Notes: a model not told the origin generated them from the letters alone. Positions 23,501 through 32,280 are shown, numbered from the stretch's first letter. The stretch is 64,000 nucleotides of DNA from Hyalella azteca (GCF_000764305.2 NW_025936571.1:434001-498000), one strand, 5' to 3'. Program-made: numbers and translations.

Positions 23501-23804
23501 GCTTGTGGTGTTTCGTGCTTGTGCTTAGTGTGTGGTATGTGGTTAATGGCGTGTAGTGTATGGTGTAGCGCTTGTGGTGTGGTTGGTGGCGTGGTATTGT
23601 GGGTAGATGGATGAAGTTCCTATAGTGTGTGGATGAAGTTTAGCCTAGTGTGTCCTCATTTAACCCTCGCGTAAGTAACGGACGTGTGGGCAGAACGGCA
23701 ACGTGTTGTCCGCGGTGTTGTGCCTCATCAAGGAGCTCGACTACACGAGCCTCGAGGTCGCTGAGATGGCCATACGCTGCCGTATGGACGAGCTCGACGA
23801 CTGA
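4747..23804 (+). CDS. CFAP410: CFAP410 (C21orf2) orthologue, 13 coding exons, greatly enlarged
   Basis: Exons: 4747-4829, 6938-7003, 7868-8035, 8384-8518, 10145-10238, 11372-11572, 12216-12851, 14131-14247, 16074-16180, 17436-18980, 20566-20629, 23242-23376, 23694-23804. Every junction is AG/GT and all phases join, totalling 3,462 bp (1,153 residues). CFAP410 is a basal-body/ciliary leucine-rich-repeat protein that in vertebrates binds NEK1. The start MPIKLTEDMVVARSKGSDLQ (Kozak A at -3), KLNCWGSELSDVSVIRKLPN, LQELYIRKNNVKDINELLYL, LWLADNPC and YRLTVLRALPHLQKLDN follow the family's repeats and cap. The last exon, NGNVLSAVLCLIKELD, matches the conserved C-terminal helical module. The family is usually about 256 residues; the middle here is disordered. 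Exon 7 could start at 12246 instead, and exon 8 could be longer at its 5' side. Confidence 0.85.
8503..8802 (+). repeat. Tandem array copying the CFAP410 exon 4 donor junction
   Basis: The junction ATCAGGCCGACAG/GTGAGTGTTGC of exon 4 recurs in a higher-order repeat of about 141 bp (84 + 57). GACAGGTGAGTGTTG-like copies have their GT at 8519 (true), 8603, 8660 and 8801; a fifth copy near 8744 has lost the GT (CAGATGAG). Three intact decoy 5' splice sites therefore follow the real one. Confidence 0.88.
8930..9093 (+). repeat. Short tandem repeat in CFAP410 intron 4
   Basis: About three to four units of roughly 42-46 bp built on GTGAGTGATGCATTTGAG followed by TTAATACATTTGTGG. Each unit again begins with a donor-like GTGAGT. 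Confidence 0.75.
9822..10144 (+). repeat. 22-23-bp array of acceptor-like units abutting CFAP410 exon 5
   Basis: About 14 units of ATAATGACTTTGTCCCACAG type, each ending in a pyrimidine-bearing CACAG acceptor look-alike. The array runs directly into the true acceptor CCCCCCGTACAG at 10144. Open frames across it on the minus strand are repeat artefacts. Confidence 0.9.
11068..11318 (-). mobile_element. Dimeric tRNA-derived SINE
   Basis: On the minus strand, a first module carries an A-box-like GTGGCCCAGCGGTTAAAG (about 11297-11312) and a B box GGGTTCGATCCC (11250-11261). A second module follows with GGCCGGGCGGTTAAG and GAGTTCAAGCCC. Both modules contain AGAATCGGCGA. The element ends in an (ATT)n tail on the minus strand (about 11070-11085). 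This is a tandem dimer of a tRNA-related unit with internal Pol III promoter motifs, inserted in CFAP410 intron 5. Confidence 0.75.
11372..11572 (+). CDS. CFAP410: CFAP410 exon 6: polyglutamine exon
   Basis: The exon lies between acceptor TTACAG (11371) and donor CTA/GTGAGA (exon end 11572), phase 0 at both ends, 67 codons. It encodes NSYSSPERESFP, a run of about 15 Gln (CAG/CAA mixed), then MRPTYEDDEDDQ and a Ser/Thr/Ala tail. The mixed CAG/CAA coding argues against recent pure-triplet expansion. Confidence 0.75.
11668..11832 (+). repeat. (GTCY)n foldback element, copy 1
   Basis: The left block TAGCGCATTTCTCATTTATG, then CTCGCCATGTC, a GTCT/GTCC microsatellite, CGTTTTCGTCGACGAG, and the right block GAAAATGCGCTCTCTG through CTGCAGTGAGTACTGAG to GTTATATTTTT. 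The outer blocks (AGCGCATTTTCTC in other copies; GAGAAAATGCGCT) are inverted repeats capping the microsatellite. It lies in CFAP410 intron 6. Confidence 0.9.
12216..12851 (+). CDS. CFAP410: CFAP410 exon 7: Ser/Pro-rich disordered segment with a 14-residue repeat
   Basis: This 212-codon exon encodes a Ser/Pro/Gly/Asn-rich stretch with many SP dipeptides (MSPMVSS, MSPRHMMSPVPSS) and four to six copies of a 14-residue unit like FMSPLPPSSLGNAG (42-bp DNA unit, about 12571-12790). The donor GTATAAG at 12852 is phase 0. The acceptor is weak: either after GTGAAG (12215) or after GGTCCAG (12245), both keeping frame. The SP sites are possible proline-directed kinase targets (inference). Confidence 0.75.
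13471..13605 (+). repeat. (GTCY)n foldback element, copy 2, with internal hairpin
   Basis: Same architecture as the copy at 11668, but the microsatellite has become a perfect hairpin: GTCCGTCCGTGAC, loop TTCAC, GTCACGGACGGAC. It lies in CFAP410 intron 7. Confidence 0.88.
13810..14130 (+). repeat. 24-bp array upstream of CFAP410 exon 8
   Basis: About 13 units like AACAGGAGTTTCTTCTGCAG followed by CAAA. Each unit contains TTTCTTCTGCAG, a good 3' splice acceptor, and the array runs into the real acceptor at 14130. In the exon 8 frame the unit reads KQEFLLQQ; T-run length changes and substitutions produce stops and frame changes. Confidence 0.88.
14131..14247 (+). CDS. CFAP410: CFAP410 exon 8: Gln-rich exon flanked by tandem arrays
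   Basis: The acceptor is a long T run ending GCAG (14130), the donor is CAG/GTCTCC at 14247, and both ends are phase 0, joining exons 7 and 9. It encodes QQRQEVLLQQDHSSGDER through YQQQTRYYQ (39 residues). The upstream array (13810-14130), read in the same frame, encodes variants of the octapeptide KQEFLLQQ but carries stops and frame changes, so a longer exon starting near 13753 cannot be excluded. Confidence 0.6.
14237..14462 (+). repeat. Tandem array copying the CFAP410 exon 8 donor junction
   Basis: Three units of about 70-80 bp: ACTATCAGGTCTCCGCC, then CAATATTGTGATCTTTG, CCTCTCTCTTT and TAATAACCGGTTTAAA. Units 1 and 3 keep the donor CAG/GTCTCC; unit 2 reads CATGTTTCC. Confidence 0.85.
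14555..14870 (+). repeat. 19-bp minisatellite in CFAP410 intron 8
   Basis: About 14 units of ATTTGTATTTCTGGCCTCA type. Long open frames with repeated hydrophobic ISGLNLYFW motifs come from this array and have no independent support as a gene. Confidence 0.9.
15470..15625. repeat. Imperfect TAATACTGTTTACTA repeat
   Basis: Short irregular repeats of ACTGTTTACTAATAC in CFAP410 intron 8. The surrounding 14870-16070 shows no exon. Confidence 0.65.
16074..16180 (+). CDS. CFAP410: CFAP410 exon 9
   Basis: The acceptor TTTTTACAG (16073) and donor CTCAG/GTCAGT (16180) delimit 107 bp, entering in phase 0 and leaving two bases (AG) that exon 10 completes to Arg. It encodes SPTRRASHAGGPAGSDYD and a segment ending YHYQDQAPL. 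The exon's 3' end is tandemly repeated downstream. Confidence 0.72.
16150..16266 (+). repeat. 34-bp array copying the exon 9 end and its donor; contains the only N
   Basis: The unit CACTACCAGGACCAGGCACC plus TCTCAGGTCAGTG occurs three times (donor GTs at 16181, 16215 and 16249) and begins a fourth copy, cut by an N at 16266. Only the first donor keeps frame with exon 10, since each extra unit adds 34 bases. The N suggests the array was not fully resolved. Confidence 0.9.
17436..18980 (+). CDS. CFAP410: CFAP410 exon 10: 515-codon disordered exon with QQQEQR repeats
   Basis: The acceptor is ACTAACAG (17435), and the exon enters as the third base of an Arg codon begun by exon 9. It encodes a basic and Gln-rich stretch, eight to nine tandem copies of the hexapeptide QQQEQR (18-bp unit, about 17690-17850), a helical charged segment (LINTLEKTDKILLQERYIRE), then long Ser/Pro/Gly-rich disorder. 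The donor GTGAGT at 18981 overlaps an in-frame TGA at 18982, so an unspliced or intron-retained transcript would end here after ETAP. Splicing to exon 11 keeps frame (A-P-R). Confidence 0.78.
18985..20565. repeat. CFAP410 intron 10 with pyrimidine-rich and TTTCATATAATG repeats
   Basis: Near 19020-19200 a roughly 110-bp segment containing TTATTTCTCTCAGTATTCC is repeated about twice. From about 19790 to 20130, units of about 31 bp (ATTTCATATAATGTAACCTG plus AATTATCATTT) run in tandem. No further exon is seen before 20566. Confidence 0.75.
20566..20629 (+). CDS. CFAP410: CFAP410 exon 11: short Gln-rich exon
   Basis: The acceptor CCCCAG (20565) and donor GGGTGAGT (exon end 20629) delimit 64 bp encoding RTSQQQQPPQQQQQYRESSAW. 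It completes the split codon from exon 10 and ends in phase 0, as exon 12 requires. Its Q-rich content matches exons 6, 8 and 10. Confidence 0.7.
20660..20849 (+). repeat. (GTCY)n foldback element, copy 3
   Basis: Same architecture as the copy at 11668, with the longest GTCC/GTCT/ATCC tract and a diverged left cap (AGTGCATTTTCCC). It starts 30 bases downstream of CFAP410 exon 11. Confidence 0.88.
20850..22890. other. CFAP410 intron 11, left part
   Basis: No exon is supported. About 21970-22260 is a C/T-rich tract (repeated CATCCCTTC, ACATCCC and TCCCC motifs) with strong strand asymmetry. Confidence 0.55.
22894..23141. mobile_element. MITE with about 35-bp inverted ends and a central CRE palindrome
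   Basis: The left end GGTTGAACTAGTACAAGG, then TTGACCCATGAGAAG, is matched by the inverted right end (CTTCTCGTGGGTCAACC, then TATATAGTTCAACC). Centrally, GCCCGTGACGTCACTGA and its inverse form a near-perfect hairpin holding two TGACGTCA (CRE-type) sites. It lies about 100 bases upstream of CFAP410 exon 12, between two direct copies of a TTGGACAATATGA-containing segment (22864 and 23209). Confidence 0.8.
23242..23804 (+). CDS. CFAP410: CFAP410 exons 12-13: conserved C-terminal helical domain
   Basis: Exon 12 (23242-23376) encodes MEGGNIMQQHYDSAYRRLDA and a GC-rich His/Ala/Arg tail. Exon 13 (23694-23804) encodes NGNVLSAVLCLIKELDYTSL followed by EVAEMAIRCRMDELDD and TGA. The amphipathic pattern, with the core NVLSAVLxLIKELD, corresponds to the family's C-terminal oligomerisation/NEK1-binding helix. 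Both introns are phase 0. In-frame coding continues past the TGA (separate entry). Confidence 0.85.
23377..23600 (+). repeat. GT-rich repeat directly after the exon 12 donor
   Basis: Imperfect repeats of TGTGGTGTGTGTTGCTTG begin within a few bases of the donor AGG/GTGAGG and fill most of intron 12. Confidence 0.8.
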
Positions 23805-25989
23805 GGGTACGCACCGCACCCTTGTCCTTCTCTTGTCCTCAACCCTCATGGCCTCAACCCTCGTGGCCTCAACCCTGATGGAATCAACCCTCATGTCCTC
23901 AACCCTCATGGCCTCAACCCTGATAACCTCAACCCTGATGGCCTCAACCCTCATGTCTTCAGTCATCAATACCATCCCTCGATGCCTAACGCCTTCATCA
24001 AGATGGGGGAAGGGACTGGCCCGTACTTCGCTAACACAGAAATGGAACTCCCGTATTCTCCTTCATTGAGGTCTGGCATCCCTCATCCAGTTGAGGCTAT
24101 TGCCTCTTACCCTTCTTATCCTTCCTCAGCTCCATATTCATTTCCCGGTAGTGCAGGAGTTCCTTACACTTTATCTTCATCGTGCGCTGTCTTCTCTAGT
24201 AATCAGGCCGTCTGGGGGGCGGCGCCCTCAGGAATTGTTACTGCTGTTAATTCTACAGTCGCTTTCTCTCCTAGTGCTACTTTGTCTCCAAACGTCAGCC
24301 TTCTCTCGCCCAGGTCACCTTATGGTGTCAACATGTCGCCTAAAACACCTAACCTCGCGCCATCCAATGTGGCACATAACGCTTACGGAACTCCAAATGC
24401 CAATGTGACACCCAACGCTTACGTGAGTCCGAATGCCAATGTGGCAACTTACGTGAGTCCGAATGAAAATATGGCACCTAACTCTTACTGGACTCCTAAT
24501 GCCAATATGGCACCTAATGCTATGGCACCTAATGCCAACGCTAATGTTGCACCTCGAGCTGTTCATCCACTGCCTACAGGCGCCATGGTTTCCCCCGGCT
24601 TACGTGGCGCATGTTCTCCTAATGACTCGGTATTTTCACCTGGCATACCATCGTCTGGTAACCACCCATACCTCGGGCAAATACCATCATCAGGTAACCA
24701 CCCATACCTCGGGCAAGCTCAAGCGGCGAGTGTCTTAGTCTCGCCTTCTGGAGTTGGAGTCCCACCCATACCTCGGGCAAGCTCAAGCGGCGAGTGTCTT
24801 AGTCTCGCCTTCTGGAGTTGGAGTCACAAGTGGAGAAGGCGTTCCAGTGGCAGTTTCTCCAGGCCGTGGTTACAAACAATACAGTATGGACCGTGTGGAT
24901 TGCGTTCATCAATTTCCACCACCAATGAGTTCTCCTGGTAACTTTGATGAGTATTCAATACCTTGTTCCCAGTGCGAAAATCCGTATCATGATGGGCCGG
25001 CTAGGATCTTATATCGAGTCAACCCTGAAGGTTTAGCATCTTCTGCCAATCGTGCAACATCTAAACTTGCCTTGCGTCGCTCTGATTCCCTCAACGGAGA
25101 GCTAGGTTGTGGGTCTGTTTCTCGTGTCAAACCCAGCGGTCCATCAGCGTCTGAAATGCTGTACGGCAACGCTAAAGTCGCCATGGATCCCAGATGCTCT
25201 CTTTGGTCCAAATCAGGCACTCCTCGGCCGATCTTTAATAGCAACAATCGAGGGAGTAAAGATAGCGATGTGTTTCACGAAGCTTTGAGTCCGAATATTG
25301 AGAAGAAAAAGATGAAGCAACGGCTACGTATTTCCTCCGATAGCGCTATTGGAAGAGAGGAGTTTGATTTCGAACAACCATTATATTTTGACGGCCATAA
25401 ATGTGATAACAATTGTAGCCAATGTCTGCGTAATGAAAGACACAATATTCATGACACTCTCCTTGCAAACAAGTACCCTAAAGATGCCGATCTTAATAGA
25501 AGGCACAGTGAATTCCTGCAAAAAGTTGAACGTTTACAGGAATTGAGCAAGACTTTGATCAATGATGCCCAGTCCGGCATCTCAGGCCGTGGTCGTAATC
25601 TTGGCTTCATGGAACTAAACAGCAATGAAACCAAGGAAATGCCAACCAAAGTTTCTCCCATGATTTCTCCAAAATTTATAACTACTTCTCCGCGTTCCCC
25701 GCGAAACATCAACTTGGAATTTAACTCGGCACAGAAATCCTTAGGTGACAAATCCTGCAACAGATTCCCAGTTGATAATACCAAGTTCCCTGAGCTTGGA
25801 GACACCCCAGATTTGAAACGTCCTAGGAGATCGGGCAAGGACCGTGTCAGGTTCATGGACGTGTCGAATAACGAAGCTGGGGTAGGGGAATTGTCACCTA
25901 GAACACCTACTTTATTACGCTCCACTCAAAAATTGAGCCCCAAACTACCTCCCAAATTTGGTCAGGATTTAAAAGAAATTCACGTGTAA
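23805..25989 (+). CDS. In-frame open frame after the CFAP410 stop: candidate C-terminal extension
   Basis: After TGA (23802-23804) the same frame stays open for 378 codons, to a stop at 24939-24941. A 64-bp tandem duplication (24700-24827) shifts the frame; the shifted frame is open to 25989. Counting one copy, the frame would be 706 residues. It begins GYAPHPCPSLV, then a five-residue repeat (LNPHG-type, 15-bp unit, about 23836-23955), then SP-rich sequence like exon 7, an APNAN repeat, Cys pairs (PCSQC, CDNNCSQC), a charged helical stretch (FLQKVERLQELSKTLIND) and SPRSP/SPRTP sites. The first internal ATG (23982) has T at -3, a poor start. It could instead be a separate cistron, an alternatively spliced tail or 3' UTR. 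Confidence 0.6.
24700..24827 (+). repeat. 64-bp tandem duplication that shifts the downstream frame
   Basis: ACCCATACCTCGGGCAAG through CTGGAGTTGGAGT occurs twice, with the second copy offset by exactly 64 bases (24700 and 24764). Because 64 is not a multiple of 3, the reading frame changes at the duplication; both flanking frames encode HPYLGQAQAASVLVSPSGVG. Confidence 0.92.
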
Positions 25990-26007
25990 GAAGCAGCGAG
26001 AATATAG

Positions 26008-26013
26008 AATAAA
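26008..26013 (+). promoter_or_regulatory. Poly(A) signal AATAAA
   Basis: A canonical hexamer 19 bases after the stop at 25989. It places a transcript 3' end just past the downstream open frame, consistent with CFAP410 transcription running through it. Confidence 0.6.
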
Positions 26014-26764
26014 CTTTGCACCTGAAGAAGACATACAATTCACTCCATCTTCCGAACAAGCTATAAAATCCATTTATATTTCTTATTTTAGCGTAATTTC
26101 TCAAATTTGTTTTTTAAAGACAATTTTTTTGCGAAACTGTGTGAATGCAGCTCTTGAATGCAAAATTTTATGTGCTCATGTAGATAGTCAAATCTTCTAT
26201 AGTTGTATCATAACATCGTGACAGGTCATTGTAATGAATTTTCATGTCAATTTAGGGGCTGAAATTTTTCACAATAGTGTTAAACGGCAGCTTTTTCGTT
26301 TTGTACTAGATTAAAGCAGCTTGATTTTTCAACATTTGACTTGACCACACAACTGTAGTCATTTTGACGGCTCTGCTGAAATGGATTTACGTACATTAGA
26401 AGATCTCTTATATGTTGACGTCTAGAGTGTCTTGCAACATTAATCGCGATTAATAAAGATCTTTGAACAATTCAGCAATAGAGATCTTCACGTATAAATT
26501 GATGAATTACAATTACAAACAAATTCACGTATGAAGAAGGATGAATTTTTACATTAGTCTTGAAATCGCGAGTTAATGGAACCACTCTCAGGTTTTCGAG
26601 GCTCGGTATTTACTGCAGAGTTTGCATGTATAAATTAATTCTTATGGTATTCTTACATGCCTTTCATGTTCTCGTTGCTGTCACTGTTATCGTTATCCTT
26701 CTCACTTCCCTCTACTGTTCTCATCACTTTCCTGTTCTCACATTCCAACTGTTCTGTTGGCACA

Positions 26765-27115
26765 TTTCTCCTGTTCTCGCTCTCTTGCTGTTGTTCTCTC
26801 TTCCTCGCTGCTGTTGTTCTATCTTCTCCCTTGCTGTTGTTCTGTCTTCTCCCTTGTTGTTGTTCTCTCTTCCTCGCTGCTGTTGTTCTCTCTTCCCCTT
26901 GCTGTTGTTCTCTCTTCCCCTTGCTGTTGTTCTCTCTTCCCCTTGCTGTTGTTCTCTCTTCCCCTTGCTGTTGTTCTCTCTTTCCCCTAATGTTGTTCTC
27001 TCTTTCTCTTGCTGTTGTTCTCTCTTTCCCCTAATGTTCTTCTCTGTTTACCTTGTTGTTGTTCTCTCTTTTCTTTGCTGTTGTTCTCTCTTTCCTTTGC
27101 TGTTTTTTCTCTTTT
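26765..27115 (+). repeat. Pyrimidine-rich minisatellite (TTGCTGTTGTTCTCTCTTCC)
   Basis: About 15 imperfect units of 22-24 bp. Cys/Leu/Phe-rich open frames across it are artefacts of the repeat. Confidence 0.88.
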
Positions 27116-27255
27116 TCCCCCCTATTGTTATGACTGCAGCCTTTGTTCTCGCTTCCCTTTGGTGCTGCAGTTCTTACTGCGCTGTTGTTGTTGCGGTCTC
27201 TGCCGTGGTTCTGGCGCTGGAAGAACAGACTTGTTGCTCGTCATGAATTTGAGGC

Positions 27256-27440
27256 GCTTTAATTAAGATTAATTGGTTAGTTTATTAAATCAATCAATTA
27301 ATCTTTAATTAAATAATCAAGATTAATTAATTTTACAATCTGCACGCTTTAATTAAGATTAATTGGTTAGTTTATTAAATTAATCAATTAATCTTTTATT
27401 AATTAATTAAGATTAATTAATCTCACAAGCTGCAAGCTTA
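27256..27440. repeat. 90-bp AT-rich palindromic tandem duplication
   Basis: Two units starting GCTTTAATTAAGATTAATTG (27256, 27346), each dense in TTAATTAA and its inverse, so each can fold on itself. Confidence 0.85.
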
Positions 27441-30400
27441 CAGATTAATTGGTTAGTTGGCTGCAACTTTTAACTTGGATCGCGTTCAGATGAGATTATT
27501 ATATCATATAACAAAGCTTCTCAGGTGTTGACGTTATACGTGCGATTGTATGGATGAGTCGTTGTTTGTTGTTATACCTTATCCCGGAATTGTATTCAGA
27601 ATTATAAATTAGAAGTTTTCATTAGGTAAGAATAGTAATAAGCTCTTGCTAATATGTTAATTTCGAAATTTATTACTAATTATTCTAAAATTAATCGTGA
27701 AGATTAATCTTGGAATTTTGAAATTCGTTAAATTCTTGGAAAGTAATCTTAATCGTAATAGAACAAAATAAGACGCTTGAATGAGAGAGAGTTGTTCGTT
27801 TATAAATTACTCAGAGATATTTAATATTAAAAGTAATTACGAACAATAATTAATGTTATTTGTTTTCTCGTTTATTCACCAATTCTCCGTAATTGAGAAA
27901 TTCAGCTCAACGAATCTCGATAGTCGTGAATATGTTAATTAATATATGTTAATTGCATATGTTAATTGCACAAGAATCATTGATGTGACTTCCTCATTTT
28001 CTTATTCTAACAACTAATTTATGATTTGACATTTTACAAGTGGATAACTCAGCATTTTTTTTTAAATCTTCAGCAAATTTCCATTTTTCTTTAGATTCCG
28101 CGTATTTCTTTCTAATGAGATAGAAATGGATGACTAATATGGCATTCTAAATGCTTGGAAGTTTTTTCTTTTGATCAAATTTCGCATAGTCACTAATGTC
28201 TTTGTTGCTGTTTTCAAATTATTTCTGTTTATACGTGAACATAATTGAGCACGTTAGGCCTGTTTTTTTAACTCTCATAGTAACTTTTATACGCTTTACT
28301 CTTATTCAACATACTTGGAGGCTAGCCAGCTTTATTGTTTATAAGGACTTACGTTACATTTAACTGTTTGTTAACATTTAGACTTTTAACTTGATCGGTA
28401 ATTTCGTATTTTACTGTACTCCGTTAGCCTTCATCAGTGAGTGTTATTCACTATTCATAAGTTTTCAGTTTACTCTAACCGGCGTCTTAGAAGACCTGAA
28501 GTTTCATTAAGCTTTAATTTGGACATCATTTTAGCCTAAGCTATAGCATGACTTGTGAGATTGTCTCTGAAGTTCAAAATAAAGTTTTGAAATATAATAT
28601 TTCACTCGAAAAGGGATATTTACAAAAATTTTACTTGACAACTTTTCTCATAGTGATGTTTATGTAAAATTACACCGTTTTTTTTCAGTTTGATAATTTC
28701 TTAATGTTTCATAAAATATTTTTTCTCGTCACACCAATTGAGTAACATCGCTGTACTTCTCGTCTATAATGGCCATCGAATGACGGTTTAAAAATTAAGA
28801 CATTTTTTTTTCTACTGAGAAATCCTGCAGGATTTCTTTACGATTTCAAAGTTCATAAGATTTTTTATCCAGATAAAATTTTTGATCACATGTTATTACG
28901 TATACTCAAACCAAAGATCGTCGCAGAAGCTGCCTCTCACTTTACGCGTCTTTTTCTGTTAGGTACTTAACAGTGAACTATTCTCAAACTGCAATGCAAT
29001 CTGCTCTCTCATCTAAGTCAAGCTCATCGTTTTTTTTAGTTTAAGTTAACACTTTCCTTTTTTTTGCTCTCATTGTGGTTTCTGTTTCAACGTCTTTAGA
29101 GTTTAACCCTTTCAACATTTCATTTTTCAACCGTTCACCTTTTTCCCTTAATCCTGTAACTCTAAGTTTCCTTTAGGTACGAGTAGCATTGATGATAGTT
29201 GATGCATAAGCAGAACAAGCATTAAATCCCTGTTATTTAACCTACATTATTCTCATGTTGAAAATTTCTTCAGTTTATTTGTGAAAACGATCTCTTTATT
29301 GATCAATCTCGTGTTTTTCGACGGAGAAAGGTTCCACAGCAATCCCGGGGAATAGCAATACCATAAATGTTGAAAAATTTGCTCACATCTTTTTAACCAC
29401 GATTTTTTTTAAAGGGACCACTCTTAATCGTTATTAGCCATACCTAGGTTTTTCTGTCAATCGCTTGTATCTTCGTTCTTGATGAGTTGAACGTTGGATT
29501 TGCCCGTTACTCTTTGTCCGGTTATATAATGAAAGTTACGGACAAAATTCGTCCTTGTATTCAAACTTTGCAATGCTAAAGGAATAAAATTAAAGAATAA
29601 ACTGCCTCTGCCTACAAACAGTACCGTGTTAGTGTCGCTGATATTTATCACTTCATGAACTTTTCAACATCGAAGTTATCACGGAACTCAAGTTTGTATG
29701 TAGCTGTAACAACGTATATCATAACTCATGAATAACGCTTGTAAGTTTGATCGCTAAATAACGATGTATAACTCTACCTTCCTCTTTTAATGGACACCAA
29801 TGATTCTTTTAATTCTGTTTATCATCCTCGTTGTTCAACATTTAACCTTTTTTGTTGTATAATTAAATAATTACAATTACATTAAATTTATGTTGGTCAT
29901 TTTGTTTGGTTAGGTATTTTTAACCCTAATCTCACCGTAGTCTTTTCAGACTAATTCACAGTAATTTAAGGACAGCTTTATTGGTTAAGTTGATTTTAAC
30001 TCGAATTTTCGTACGGATTTATTCGAGATTTATAAATGTTAAATATCTCAAGTATTTCTGCTTTTAATGATGTTAATTGTTAAAAAAAATCTGGATTGTG
30101 CACTAATTGTCAAATCCTCACAGAAATACCTGCTTCTTATTAGACGAGCAGATAGGAATAAGGATTTCTCAATATCGGTTAGTGGTTGTGGAATTTGCAA
30201 CTTTTCGCCTATTTTCGTAACATGTAAGGTGCTAACGCTTGTGACAGAGTGATGTAGCTGTTGCTACGTCGTTGCTGTGGCCGTCGTATATATACGATGT
30301 TCACTATTTGTAATGCTATTAAGAATGGTGGTCGGATTAGAGGATGCCAAATTTAGATTTTTCTTGACCGCTGGCAATCAGGCCCTAATTTCTGTAGATT

Positions 30401-30636
30401 TTGTAGCCATCGAACGTCTGGCAGGCAGTGTGCAGGAACATACTTGCTCCAGGCCCTAACATTTTTACCTAGTATTTGCTATCACTAGTTTTGTCTCCTA
30501 AGACTAGCTTATACCTGAGAAATGACTCGTTTTCAGTGATTTTGCGTTCCTTACTTCACGGCATGATGGCCGGCAATAAAATGCGCTCATCAAACCTGCA
30601 CTCATTAGTCGTCACTCAAAGCTTCTCGCTGGTATT
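27441..30636. other. Non-coding AT-rich region
   Basis: No exon, RNA gene or clear repeat array recognised on either strand. Confidence 0.5.
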
Positions 30637-30787
30637 CTGGGGCTATACTTTCAAAACTCGCTGAGTGAACGTAAGTATTTACGCTCTATTTTCTTGTCGA
30701 TGATTAGTGGATTTTGCTTGAAAGGTCGTCAATGATTGGCTGATGAACTTACGATCTCTTAACTTTTTTTGAAAGTATAGGCCCTGG
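30637..30787 (+). mobile_element. Small MITE, copy A
   Basis: Ends are inverted repeats (TGGGGCTATACTTTCAAAA and TTTTGAAAGTATAGGCCC). The interior matches, in reverse orientation, 34238-34388 almost throughout (GTCAATGATTGGCTGATGAA, TTACGATCTCTTAACTTT). Confidence 0.82.
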
Positions 30788-32280
30788 TCTTTGTGATTAT
30801 TGGAATGATGTTTTGTGTCGTTTATGGCGTGTGTTATTTGTGAAAATAAGTATTTGTCGAAATATGCTCACTGGAAACTTGTTCTAAAACGAATTCTCGT
30901 AGGTATTTTTCAATCCGTCGATATTGCCAGTAAAATGTTCCCTTATTGCACTTGAAATGCACAATTGGCTTCAAAATTCCCAGAGTTTCAAGCGAGTGTT
31001 GCACGCCGCTGCCGATGCTTGTAAGCCTTAACTGTCTGCTTAACGAGACTGAACGATCGTGGCCAAATAGCTTATAGGTTTAGCCAGCCGATGGCCTCTT
31101 GTCTACCACCTTTTGGCCCTTCGATCAGTGGCCGACCGCCGACCTGTCATCAGCCACCTTCTGGCCATTTACCGGCCAACCTCAGACCTCTCATAGGCCC
31201 CCTAGGAGCCGCCCTTTGTATTGAGCCAATAGAACGAGAGGAGAAAAGACATCAGTGAGATGCGAACGCTGGCTTGCCGGTCGCGATGCGGTTCGCCGAA
31301 TCCATGGCTCGTTCGGGCAGAGATTTGGTATCATCAACTTAACGCACAGTACATAACTAGGAACCTCGTATGCTAGTGTTATAACTAATGTTAAATTCTG
31401 CTTTTAACTGTAGTTTGTAGGCTTTCGCCTGATCAATGAATGGTTCTGGCAAATTTAACATGGCTTCCTCAATGGCTTAGACCGATCCTAGTGTTTAAGT
31501 GGGTTGTCTGCTACAATAATGATCTGAATGTCTTGTTAACTTTGGTCTCCTCGTTGAATTTATTGAGAGTCTTTACATGAATTAGCTTTATATCTTTTAA
31601 CCTGTTTTAGGCATTGAATGCATTTCCGTGCATAGATTTGAGCCGCCGACTTAGGTGATGTGTCCACAAATAAATACTTATAAATACATGATTAAATGGT
31701 TTTCGACCATTGCTTGATGAATTCAGCGTTACAGTTAGGACTAGGCAAGCTCGTCAACCATATTTCAGATGTATGAATTCAATATTGGTGTCTTTGGTCG
31801 GAGTCCACGTGAGCTCCCCATAGGACATTGATGTCCCCTCATAATTTCGAGTGGGTTACTGACCTTACATGGCCGAGACTCGCATCTCTTGCCTGCAAAA
31901 CAGTTCCGCCGCTTAGAGTAGCCTTACTAGAAGTAGAAATTTGTTGGCGATGCAGAACATAGTTTTTAATAAACGCAAGTGTGCACTGGACTCCGCAAAC
32001 GCACACCGGAGATGAATCTTAATTCAGCTGTCGCTTCTGAAGCGCGTATCTGTAGTCCCCTTCAGGCGACTTTAATGTGCATGTTCGCTCTCGAATAGAA
32101 TTATGCTAAAATACGCGTTTTTATCTCACTAAACGTTATACACTCATGTGGCGAAACATTCTGTACAAGTCCTGAAAACGGCAAATTTTATGTTTATAAA
32201 CTGGTGTATTTTCGGTTACACGAATACGAAAATGGAAAGAATCGACGGTGTACTTGAATATTTTTACATAATTTATGCGT
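30788..32280. other. Non-coding region
   Basis: No gene seen. A GC-richer patch with clustered GGCC motifs lies at about 31075-31320, but nothing identifies it. Confidence 0.45.

Noticed and set aside
26560..27266. 228-codon Cys/Leu-rich frame
   Set aside because: Repeat-derived (TTGCTGTTGTTCTC units); no family or splice context.
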